A DNA stretch of 18,175 nt from an uncultured Peptococcaceae bacterium (GTDB lineage Bacteria > Bacillota > Desulfitobacteriia > Desulfitobacteriales > Syntrophobotulaceae), in the NCBI GenBank assembly GCA_937892995.1, contig CALBJS010000114.1, forward strand, positions 1-18,175. Reading direction: 5' to 3'. The notes below the pieces were generated by a model. The model was given only the letters and a program-made list of their open reading frames with translations, did not search any database and was not told the origin of the DNA. The position numbers were made by a program, and so were the translations under genes. Positions 1 to 7,067 of this stretch are shown here, piece by piece. Each line of letters begins with the position of its first letter. Positions within the stretch are counted from its first letter, which is position 1.

Positions 1-197
1 GCCCTAATCATGTGCTTCCTACGGGAGGGACAGCCCGTTTTTATTCTGTTCTTGATGTCGATGCTTTCCTTAAGAAAATAAGCGTTATAAATTACTCGGA
101 CGAAGCCCTGCAAAGGGATGCTGACCAAATAATGATTCTGGCAAGAAGGGAAGGACTTGAAGCCCATGCCAGAGCACTAGAGGTGAGAAAGAGATGA
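1..197 (+). CDS. hisD: Histidinol dehydrogenase, C-terminal end (5'-truncated by window)
   Basis: HisD oxidises L-histidinol to L-histidine in two NAD+-dependent steps, the last reactions of histidine biosynthesis. Only about the last 64 codons are present; the frame opens at base 3 and has no real start here (the GTG at base 12 is an internal valine). The visible PNHVLPTGGTARF stretch is the conserved HisD segment near the active site. The His in LEAHARAL near the C-terminus corresponds to the zinc-ligand histidine of the family (known from E. coli HisD, not tested here). The stop codon overlaps the hisC start as ATGA at 194-197, so translation of the two genes is probably coupled. Confidence 0.93.
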   Translation, partial: PNHVLPTGGTARFYSVLDVDAFLKKISVINYSDEALQRDADQIMILARREGLEAHARALEVRKR

Positions 198-1306
198 ATA
201 CATTGATCAGGCAGGATATCGCTTCCTTAAGACCTTACGAAGCTCATATCGTAGAGGGTAATATCAAGTTGGATGCCAATGAGAATCCTTTTCCCTGGCC
301 AGATGGTATGAGGGAAGAACTATTTAATTTTCAGTATGCTTTTAATCGTTATCCGGATAGTCAAACCCGGATGTTAAGAGAGGCTATTGCGGCTTATAAC
401 GGAGTAAAGGCTGAGGAGGTACTTGTCGGTAATGGTTCTGACGAGCTTATTCAGGTGATCCTCCATACTTTCGGGGGGGAGGGGAGAGCGTTGATGATCC
501 ATCCGCCTACATTTGGTATGTATGCGGCTGCGGCAAGCATCACGAGCACTTCCCTAGTAGAGGTTCCTCTTTTAGAAGGAATTAGCTTGGATTTGGAGAC
601 TATGCTCAAAAAGTGCTCGGAGAATAAGCGAGTTAAGGTAATAATTATTTGTAATCCAAATAATCCTACAGGCACTCTCTTTCCCAGGGAAGAAATTTTA
701 AAAATAGTCAAAAATACCGAAGCCCTGGTTGTTATTGATGAAGCCTATGCAGAGTTTTCTGGAGAAACTCTCCTCGATCAAATAATTGATTATCCCAATA
801 TCCTTATTATGAGGACTTTTTCTAAGGCGTTCGGAATGGCGGCTTTAAGACTTGGGTATGTAATTGGTAACAAGGAATTGATTACTTGTTTGAACAAGGT
901 AAGACAACCTTTTAATGTTAATTCATTTTCACAACGAGCAGGGATAGTTGCCTTAAAATATGTCTCCGCTTACCAAACGCAAATCGCGGCTATTAAAAAG
1001 GAAATACTTATGTTGTATAATGAATTGCACAAGTTCGAAGAGCTAAAGGTCTTACCGACTAGGGCAAATTTCATTTTATTTAGACCCCAAGACCCTGAAT
1101 ACTGGGCTGAAGGACTCTCTTCTAGGGGATTTACTATTCGTTCCCTTGGTGAACTTCCGGGGCTAGGGAAATCTTTAAGAGTGAGTGCGGGGACACCGGA
1201 GGAGAATCGGGCTTTCTTAAAAATTATTAAAGATATTGCCAAAAGTAATATAGAGACTAGTCCGTTAAAAAAAATATCAAGATTTAATGGAATGTATGGG
1301 GGGTAG
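194..1306 (+). CDS. hisC: Histidinol-phosphate aminotransferase
   Basis: This PLP-dependent class I/II aminotransferase converts imidazole acetol phosphate plus glutamate to histidinol phosphate in the cytosol. The 370 residues show the family landmarks: ANENPFPWP (about 28-36), NGSDELI (about 80-86), NPNNPTG (154-160), IDEAYAEF with the cofactor-contacting Asp182 and Tyr185, RTFSKAFG with the Schiff-base lysine Lys211, and LRVSAG with the substrate-binding Arg329. The length is slightly above the usual 350-360 because of a C-terminal tail from about residue 350. The start overlaps the hisD stop (ATGA). The last codons of this gene are G-rich (GGGGGG at 1298-1303) and probably serve as the ribosome binding site of hisB. 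Confidence 0.95.
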   Translation: MNTLIRQDIASLRPYEAHIVEGNIKLDANENPFPWPDGMREELFNFQYAFNRYPDSQTRMLREAIAAYNGVKAEEVLVGNGSDELIQVILHTFGGEGRALMIHPPTFGMYAAAASITSTSLVEVPLLEGISLDLETMLKKCSENKRVKVIIICNPNNPTGTLFPREEILKIVKNTEALVVIDEAYAEFSGETLLDQIIDYPNILIMRTFSKAFGMAALRLGYVIGNKELITCLNKVRQPFNVNSFSQRAGIVALKYVSAYQTQIAAIKKEILMLYNELHKFEELKVLPTRANFILFRPQDPEYWAEGLSSRGFTIRSLGELPGLGKSLRVSAGTPEENRAFLKIIKDIAKSNIETSPLKKISRFNGMYGG

Positions 1307-1310
1307 TAGG

Positions 1311-1895
1311 GTGAGAAATTCGACATTGTCTAGGGAGACTTTAGAAACGGATATAGAGGTTAATTTAGTTATCGACGGTAGTGGCAAAACAAGCATAAAG
1401 ACGGGGATAGGTTTTTTTGATCATATGCTTAATTCTCTTTGTCGGTTTGCTTATTTCGATTTAGAGCTTATTGCTAGTGGGGATTTAAAAATTGATCAAC
1501 ATCATACCATAGAAGACTGTGGCATTGTCCTTGGACAGGCCTTAAAAGGGGCTTTGGGGAACAAAGCGGGGATTGAAAGAATAGGTGATTGCCTTTTTCC
1601 TATGGATGAAGCCCTTATCCAGGTGGCTATCGATATTTCCAACAGGGGATATTTGGGATGGAAGGTTGCCTGTCCCGATGGAATGGTAGGGGATTTCCCT
1701 GTAGAGCTGGCTGAAGAGTTTTTTAGAGCCTTAGCATTGAATGCCGGAATAACTTTACATATTAGTCAGCTAGATGGTAAGAACCGACATCATATCCTGG
1801 AGGCTGTCTTTAAAGCAGTCGGCAGAGCTTTAGGCCTGGCTGTTAGAGAAAATACCCGTAATGAAGGAATATTATCTACCAAGGGTATACTTTAA
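1311..1895 (+). CDS. hisB: Imidazoleglycerol-phosphate dehydratase (monofunctional)
   Basis: HisB dehydrates imidazole glycerol phosphate to imidazole acetol phosphate. The 194-residue form is dehydratase only, without the histidinol phosphatase domain of the E. coli fusion. Metal-binding motifs are seen: the His in FFDHM (His38), HHTIEDCG (His64, His65, Glu68), and HHILEAVFKAVGRAL (His160, His161, Glu164), the duplicated His-rich signature of the family. I chose the GTG at 1311 because a G-rich ribosome binding site at 1298-1303 lies 7 bases upstream and the protein then begins at the usual family position (RNSTLSRET). An in-frame ATG at 1287 or 1296 would add 8 or 5 residues that look like hisC tail. 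It starts 4 bases after the hisC stop. Confidence 0.94.
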   Translation: MRNSTLSRETLETDIEVNLVIDGSGKTSIKTGIGFFDHMLNSLCRFAYFDLELIASGDLKIDQHHTIEDCGIVLGQALKGALGNKAGIERIGDCLFPMDEALIQVAIDISNRGYLGWKVACPDGMVGDFPVELAEEFFRALALNAGITLHISQLDGKNRHHILEAVFKAVGRALGLAVRENTRNEGILSTKGIL

Positions 1896-2007
1896 GAAAT
1901 ATTTGGACTCAATCAATATATCGAAGAACATCCTTGACTATTCTTAAAAATTTAACCTTTAGGAATTAATGATGATATCTAAAACTTTAGGAAGTGGGAA
2001 AAGATAA
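1896..2007 (+). other. Non-coding gap where hisH is normally found
   Basis: This 112-base AT-rich gap separates hisB from hisA, at the position where hisH usually lies in Firmicute operons. No frame encodes glutaminase landmarks such as the nucleophile GVCLGMQ or the FHPEKS motif. The only open stretch is a 12-codon ATG-TAA run at 1969-2007 that ends directly at the hisA start. A TTGACT at 1934-1939 has no convincing -10 partner. The last part supplies the hisA ribosome binding site (GGAAGTGGGAAAAG). Confidence 0.6.
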
Positions 2008-2736
2008 ATGATTATCTATCCGGCAATTGATTTAAAAGATGGAAAAGTAGTTCGACTTTTACAAGGCAGGATGGAAGATGTTACGGTTTATTCTGAGAAT
2101 CCTGTCGCCGTAGCAGCTGATTTTAGGAATAAAGGGACCAAGTATCTTCATGTTGTGGATCTTAATGGAGCTTTTTCGGGTAAGGCTATCAATGATGAAG
2201 CGATTAGGAGCATTGTTCAGAATGTTCCTCTGCAGATTCAAGTAGGTGGAGGTATTCGTAACCTAAATAGGATTGAGGAATTGTTAGAACTTGGGGTAGC
2301 TAGGGTTATACTAGGAACAGTGGCTGTCAGGGATCCGAAGCTCGTAGCAGAAGCTGTAAGGAAATACGGAGAAAAGATTATTGTGGGAATTGATGCCCGG
2401 GATGGAATGGTAGCTGTTCAGGGTTGGGCTGAGGGGACAGATCTTAAGGCTGAGGAACTAGGGTGTGCTATGAAAGAAGTGGGAGTTTCCCGAATAGTAT
2501 TCACAGATATCTCTAGGGATGGAATGATGAGTGGACCGAATATAGATAGTACCGTCAGGATGGCTGAAACGACCGGCCTTAAAGTGATTGCTTCAGGCGG
2601 GATTTCTACTTTGACTGATCTAGAGGATTTGAAATTACAAGCTAAGAGTGGGATTTCTATTGAAGGGGCTATAGTTGGTAAGGCCCTTTATTCGGGGGCC
2701 TTTGCTTTAGAAGAAGCACTGGAAGCAGTACGCTAA
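2008..2736 (+). CDS. hisA: ProFAR isomerase (HisA, TIM barrel)
   Basis: HisA isomerises ProFAR to PRFAR, the substrate of HisF, by an Amadori rearrangement. The 242-residue protein is a complete (beta/alpha)8 barrel. It shows the N-terminal PAIDLKDGKVVRL with catalytic Asp8, the first phosphate-binding loop VGGGIR (about 79-84), the second catalytic aspartate in VGIDARDG (Asp129), TDISRDGMMSGPN, and the second phosphate loop IASGGIS (about 194-200). A purine-rich ribosome binding site lies just before the ATG. It resembles HisF, with which it shares an origin by gene duplication, but the RLLQGRM segment and the SRDG loop identify HisA. Confidence 0.95.
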   Translation: MIIYPAIDLKDGKVVRLLQGRMEDVTVYSENPVAVAADFRNKGTKYLHVVDLNGAFSGKAINDEAIRSIVQNVPLQIQVGGGIRNLNRIEELLELGVARVILGTVAVRDPKLVAEAVRKYGEKIIVGIDARDGMVAVQGWAEGTDLKAEELGCAMKEVGVSRIVFTDISRDGMMSGPNIDSTVRMAETTGLKVIASGGISTLTDLEDLKLQAKSGISIEGAIVGKALYSGAFALEEALEAVR

Positions 2737-2821
2737 TTTTTTTGTTTATCCTACGTTTTTTGGAGTTCCTATTTTAATGGCTAGTAGTTCATAAGTGCCA
2801 AAATCAAAGGGGGAAATCATA

Positions 2822-3580
2822 ATGTTGGTTAAGAGAATTATTCCTTGCCTGGATGTACATGAAGGACGGGTAGTTAAAGGCACTAATTTTATCCATCTTA
2901 AAGATGCCGGCGATCCGGTTGAACTTGCCGCCTTATATAGTAAGGAAGGTGCGGATGAACTTGTTCTCCTTGATATTTCTGCTACTGTCGAAGGTAGGGC
3001 AACAATGATTGAAGTAGTAAAAAGAGCGGCGGTGGAGGTCTCCATTCCTTTTACTATCGGTGGGGGGTTACGCACTATTGAGGATATTCGGAGAATACTA
3101 AGCTCCGGAGCTGATAAGGTGTCTCTTAATACCGCCGCAGTGCAAAATCCTAGACTTATTGAAGAAGGAGCTTTGGCTTTTGGGAGTGAGTGCATTGTAG
3201 CAGCCATTGACGCCCGTAAAGTTGGCGAGGGGCGTTGGGAGGTTTATACTCATGGGGGGCAGACTCCAACAGGGATGGATGTTTTAGAGTGGGCTTGTAA
3301 AGTTGAAAAACTAGGGGCAGGGGAAATTCTTCTCACCTCAATGGATAGGGATGGAACCAAAGAAGGTTATGATAATGAACTCAACAGGACAGTCCGGAGG
3401 GCTGTATCGATTCCCTTAATTGCTAGTGGAGGGGTAGGGAATCTAGAGCATCTGGCTGAAGGTCTTACAGTAGGAGAAGCAGATGCTGTCTTGGCGGCAT
3501 CGATCTTTCATTATGGAGATTATAGCATTAGAGAAGCTAAAGATTATTTGCTGAGTCGGGGAATACCTGTGAGGAAATAG
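2822..3580 (+). CDS. hisF: Imidazole glycerol phosphate synthase, cyclase subunit
   Basis: HisF joins ammonia and PRFAR to give imidazole glycerol phosphate and AICAR; the ammonia normally comes from the HisH glutaminase through the HisF barrel. The 252 residues begin MLVKRIIPCLDV with catalytic Asp11; the second catalytic aspartate is Asp130 in AAIDARK. The ammonia-gate residues known from Thermotoga HisF all have counterparts: Arg5, Glu46, Lys99 and Glu168 (Thermotoga Glu167). The ATG at 2822 is preferred over an upstream in-frame GTG (2795) because AAGGGGG sits 8 bases before it and it matches the standard family start. No hisH is adjacent, so the glutaminase must be elsewhere, replaced or absent. 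Confidence 0.95.
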   Translation: MLVKRIIPCLDVHEGRVVKGTNFIHLKDAGDPVELAALYSKEGADELVLLDISATVEGRATMIEVVKRAAVEVSIPFTIGGGLRTIEDIRRILSSGADKVSLNTAAVQNPRLIEEGALAFGSECIVAAIDARKVGEGRWEVYTHGGQTPTGMDVLEWACKVEKLGAGEILLTSMDRDGTKEGYDNELNRTVRRAVSIPLIASGGVGNLEHLAEGLTVGEADAVLAASIFHYGDYSIREAKDYLLSRGIPVRK

Positions 3581-3683
3581 CTATTAACAGCAGAGAATTG
3601 TTCAGAGTATTGGCGATAAAACGTAGTAGGCTATATGTTCCGCTAATTTTTTTAGAATTATTGAAAAACAGGAGTAGTTAATT

Positions 3684-4400
3684 ATGAAAATTGGTATTGA
3701 TGCTTCTAAACTAGATTGGATACTAAAGGCTGTTCGCTGGAATCGGGATGGGCTTGTGCCGGCTATTGTCCAAGATATAGATAGCGGGGAAGTACTTATG
3801 CTGGCTTATATGAATGAAGAGGCTTTGAAAAAGACTATCACGGAAGGGAAGGCCTGTTATTTTAGCCGTAGCAGAAATTCTCTCTGGCTTAAGGGCGAGA
3901 CATCAGGTAACTTTCAAGAAGTAGTAGATATCCGCTTTGACTGTGACAAGGATACTATTCTACTCAAAGTAAAACAAACCGGAATGGCCTGTCATGAAAA
4001 CTTTTTCTCCTGTTTCCATTATAAAATGAATATGATTAATTCTTCTGAGAATCAGGAAGAAGAAGGTGCGAATTATTGGAGCCTGGTCGGAGAACCAAAT
4101 GAAAAACCGATCTTATCATTAGGCAGGATTTTAGAATTACTTGCAGAAATAATAAAGAACAGAAATCTAGAAAGACCCGAAGGAGCATATACCACTTATC
4201 TCTTTACAGAGGGACTAGATAAAATCCTTAAAAAAGTAGGAGAAGAGTGTGCGGAAGTAATAATTGCCGCTAAAAATAATTCCTTAAGTGAAATACGCTA
4301 TGAAACGGCAGATCTTCTCTATCACTTATTAGTTTTATTGGAAGATAGGAAAGTAGATTTGAAGGAACTAGCTGAAGAGTTGGAATCTAGACGAAAATAA
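3684..4400 (+). CDS. hisIE: Bifunctional PRA-CH / PRA-PH enzyme (HisIE)
   Basis: This fusion carries steps two and three of histidine synthesis: pyrophosphate removal from phosphoribosyl-ATP (HisE) and ring opening of phosphoribosyl-AMP (HisI). Residues about 20-114 are the cyclohydrolase domain, with the Zn/Mg site FDCDKD (Asp86, Cys87, Asp88, Asp90) and the distal zinc cysteines in TGMACH (Cys103) and FFSCF (Cys110). After a Glu-rich linker (about 120-140), residues about 144-238 are the all-alpha pyrophosphohydrolase domain with KKVGEECAEV (Glu187, Glu188, Glu191) and YETADLLYH (Glu207, Asp210). GGAG at 3671-3674 places the start. It is the last his gene in the window, after a 103-base gap from hisF. 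Confidence 0.95.
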   Translation: MKIGIDASKLDWILKAVRWNRDGLVPAIVQDIDSGEVLMLAYMNEEALKKTITEGKACYFSRSRNSLWLKGETSGNFQEVVDIRFDCDKDTILLKVKQTGMACHENFFSCFHYKMNMINSSENQEEEGANYWSLVGEPNEKPILSLGRILELLAEIIKNRNLERPEGAYTTYLFTEGLDKILKKVGEECAEVIIAAKNNSLSEIRYETADLLYHLLVLLEDRKVDLKELAEELESRRK

Positions 4401-4434
4401 GATCGTTTAATATTTAAAAAACAAGGAGAAAAGG

Positions 4435-4752
4435 ATGAGTGAAAAGATTACTAAAACTTTAACTCTGCCGCGTTTGAACAGACTAAACCCTTCTTTAGAA
4501 AGTACTGCTTTGAAAATCATGGAAGAATCGGGGGAACTTGCTCAAGCTATAGGGAAATTCCGTGGTCTTAACGGAGAAACACGAAGGATAGAGGAAGCTC
4601 AGGTTATGCAGTTCGTGGCTGAAGAACTGATGGATGTAGCCCAAACTGCAGTTACCATGATGTTTGTTTTGGAAGAACAATACGGGATAGATTTGGATAA
4701 AGTGCTAAGTGAACATATTGCCAAACTTCGTCATAAAGGTTATTGTGATTAA
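4435..4752 (+). CDS. MazG-like nucleotide pyrophosphohydrolase
   Basis: A 105-residue, mostly alpha-helical protein with the MazG/all-alpha NTP pyrophosphatase metal motif: EESGE at 30-34 (Glu31, Glu34) and EELMD at 63-67 (Glu64, Asp67). Such enzymes hydrolyse nucleoside triphosphates to monophosphate and pyrophosphate, often as house-cleaning enzymes; the substrate here cannot be read from sequence. AAGGAG at 4423-4428, 6 bases before the ATG, is a strong ribosome binding site. It lies 34 bases after hisIE, whose HisE domain belongs to the same superfamily, and may be cotranscribed with it. It is much shorter than true MazG (about 260 residues, two domains). Confidence 0.8.
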   Translation: MSEKITKTLTLPRLNRLNPSLESTALKIMEESGELAQAIGKFRGLNGETRRIEEAQVMQFVAEELMDVAQTAVTMMFVLEEQYGIDLDKVLSEHIAKLRHKGYCD

Positions 4753-4799
4753 CAAAGGTGTTTAGTAACATATAGCTTGATATGAAAGGGGATTCTGAA

Positions 4800-7046
4800 A
4801 TGTATTATCTTCAGGACCTAAACCCTGTTCAGCGGGAAGCAGTTGAAAGTGGAGAAGGTCCTCTTTTAATATTAGCGGGAGCCGGTTCGGGAAAGACTAG
4901 GGTTCTGACCTATAGGATTGCCCACTTGGTGGCTAAAGGAATTAATCCGTGGAATATCTTGGCGATTACTTTTACCAACAAGGCTGCCAGAGAGATGAGG
5001 GATCGGATCCAAGTGCTTGTCGGAAGTGAAGGAGAAGGCCTATGGGTAGCTACCTTTCACTCCTCATGTGTCCGGATTCTAAGACGGGAAATCAGTAAAT
5101 TACCGGGATATTCCCGGAGTTTTGTTATATATGATGCCCAAGACCAATTAACCCTGATTAAAGAGTGTCTGAAAGTGCTAAATCTAGATGAAAAGAAGTT
5201 TGCCGCTAGGGCCGTCTTAGGCGTGATCAGTGAAGCAAAGAATAAACTTTTAGATGTTAGTTCTTTCGCGGCTCAGGCCAAGGATTATTTTCTGGAGAAA
5301 GCTGCAGATGTCTATCGCCTTTACCAAAGAAAACTTCTGGATTATAATGCTTTAGATTTTGATGATCTTATTATGCTTACGGTTAGGGTTTTTCGAGAGT
5401 GCCCTGAAGTCCTAGAATATTATCAAAAGAGATTTCGTTATATTTTGGTTGATGAATATCAGGATACTAATCACGCTCAATACATCTTTATTAATCTATT
5501 GGCAAAGCGTTATCGAAATCTCTGTGTTGTCGGTGATGATGATCAGTCGGTTTATGGTTGGCGAGGGGCCGATGTTCAAAATATCTTAGATTTTGAAAGG
5601 GATTACCCTGAGGCTAAGGTACTAAAATTAGAACAGAATTATCGCTCTACCCAGACCATTCTTAACGCAGCCAATGAAGTGGTCGGTAACAACTTTAACC
5701 GCAAAGCTAAAGCACTTTGGACTGAAAATAAGGAAGGGGACAAAATAATTCTTTATAAGGCTTCTAATGAGCATGAGGAGTCCCGTTTTGTTATGGAAAA
5801 GATCCGCAATCTATGTGATGCAGAAGGACGTTCTTATAGTGATTTTGCTATTCTGTATAGAACCAATGCCCAGTCCAGGGTTTTAGAAGAACACTTAATG
5901 AAAGAGGGAATCCCTTATAGAATATATTCCGGCCTAAAATTCTATGAGCGAATGGAAATTAAGGATATTCTTGCTTATCTTCGTTTAGTCCATAATTCTG
6001 CAGATCGGGTGAGCTTTGCCAGGGTTATCAATGTGCCTAAGAGGGGTATCGGAAAAGGATCGTTGGATAAAATCCTTGAATATACTGAAGAGCAAGGGAT
6101 GCCTGTTCTGGAGGCTTTGACGGAAGCTGCTTACATTCCGGGACTCCAAGCCAGGGGAGTAAGTGCTTTGACTTCTTTTTATGAAATTATCGCCAGATTG
6201 AAAAGTAGGGCTCAGAAGGGGATTTCTGTTACTGAACTTACAGAACAGATTCTGAAAGAAACAGGGTATATGGTTGCTTTGAGACAGGAAAACACGGTGG
6301 AGGCTGATTCAAGGATTGAGAATTTAAATGAATTTCTTTCCGTAACCGCCGAGTATGATCATAATCTTCAGGATTACCTTGGAAATTTCGAGCTTGAGGA
6401 AGGACAAAATATGACCATCTTAGGGGGATTCTTGGAACAGGTCTCCCTAGTTGCCGATATCGATAATTATGATGAGGCGGAAGACGCTGTGAAGCTTATG
6501 ACTATGCATAGTGCCAAAGGGCTGGAATTCCCAGTGGTCTTCGCAGTTGGCTTAGAAGACGGGATGTTCCCCAGCAGTAGAAGCCTTTTAGAACAATATT
6601 TGCTGGAGGAAGAACGGAGACTTTGTTATGTAACTATCACTAGAGCCAAGGAAAAGCTCTTTCTAAGCCATGCCGAACAAAGGATGGTCTATGGTCATCT
6701 TGAATCTCGCCTTCCTTCTCGTTTCTTGCAGGAAATTCCCAAAGAACTTCTAGCAGAGGAGTCTTCCTATCGAGAAATCTTAGGTAGGGGTTTCGGTCTA
6801 TCCCCAACCAGGGATAATTCCTTCGGCAACACCAGAAGTTGGAGGGACAAAGGGTCGCCTGTAGTTAATTCTGATCCAGGACGCTTTCAGGTCGGGGATA
6901 AAGTGGAGCATCCGAAATTCGGTCCCGGTATTGTCATGGCAGTTAAAGGGGAGGGCAAAGGGGCTGAGATTTCGGTAGTTTTTAGGAATGAAGCTAAAAA
7001 GCTGATTGCCGAGTATGCAAAATTGGTTAAGATATATAGTGAATAA
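4800..7046 (+). CDS. pcrA: ATP-dependent DNA helicase PcrA (UvrD/Rep family)
   Basis: PcrA is the essential Gram-positive 3'-5' superfamily 1A helicase used in excision repair and in clearing proteins and stalled replication from DNA. About 748 residues. Motifs in order: the Q motif LNPVQREAV, Walker A GAGSGKT (about 27-33), motif Ia AITFTNKAA, motif II LVDEYQDTNHAQY (Asp218, Glu219), motif III VVGDDDQSVYGWRGA, motif IV EQNYRST, motif V TMHSAKGLEFPVVF and motif VI YVTITRAKEKL. The C-terminal VGDKVEHPKFGPGIV segment is the family's Tudor-like RNA polymerase-binding tail. I chose ATG 4800, with AAAGGGG about 8 bases upstream, over the in-frame ATG at 4782, which has no ribosome binding site. 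ligA follows after 21 bases. Confidence 0.95.
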   Translation: MYYLQDLNPVQREAVESGEGPLLILAGAGSGKTRVLTYRIAHLVAKGINPWNILAITFTNKAAREMRDRIQVLVGSEGEGLWVATFHSSCVRILRREISKLPGYSRSFVIYDAQDQLTLIKECLKVLNLDEKKFAARAVLGVISEAKNKLLDVSSFAAQAKDYFLEKAADVYRLYQRKLLDYNALDFDDLIMLTVRVFRECPEVLEYYQKRFRYILVDEYQDTNHAQYIFINLLAKRYRNLCVVGDDDQSVYGWRGADVQNILDFERDYPEAKVLKLEQNYRSTQTILNAANEVVGNNFNRKAKALWTENKEGDKIILYKASNEHEESRFVMEKIRNLCDAEGRSYSDFAILYRTNAQSRVLEEHLMKEGIPYRIYSGLKFYERMEIKDILAYLRLVHNSADRVSFARVINVPKRGIGKGSLDKILEYTEEQGMPVLEALTEAAYIPGLQARGVSALTSFYEIIARLKSRAQKGISVTELTEQILKETGYMVALRQENTVEADSRIENLNEFLSVTAEYDHNLQDYLGNFELEEGQNMTILGGFLEQVSLVADIDNYDEAEDAVKLMTMHSAKGLEFPVVFAVGLEDGMFPSSRSLLEQYLLEEERRLCYVTITRAKEKLFLSHAEQRMVYGHLESRLPSRFLQEIPKELLAEESSYREILGRGFGLSPTRDNSFGNTRSWRDKGSPVVNSDPGRFQVGDKVEHPKFGPGIVMAVKGEGKGAEISVVFRNEAKKLIAEYAKLVKIYSE

Positions 7047-7067
7047 TTAGTTTTTAGGGGTAGAACC

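Noticed and set aside
451..711. Antisense open frames inside hisC, hisA, hisF, pcrA, ligA, gatA, gatB and rlmD
   Set aside because: They lie wholly within strongly supported genes on the other strand, have no good ribosome binding sites and no recognisable protein features.
1969..2007. 12-codon ATG-TAA run before hisA as a leader peptide or hisH remnant
   Set aside because: It has no histidine codons, no hisH motif and no clear ribosome binding site, and it is too short to judge.
3610..3637. Possible internal promoter before hisIE (TTGGCG-16-TATATG)
   Set aside because: Both hexamers match only 4 of 6 and the spacing is 16; too weak to list in AT-rich DNA inside an operon.
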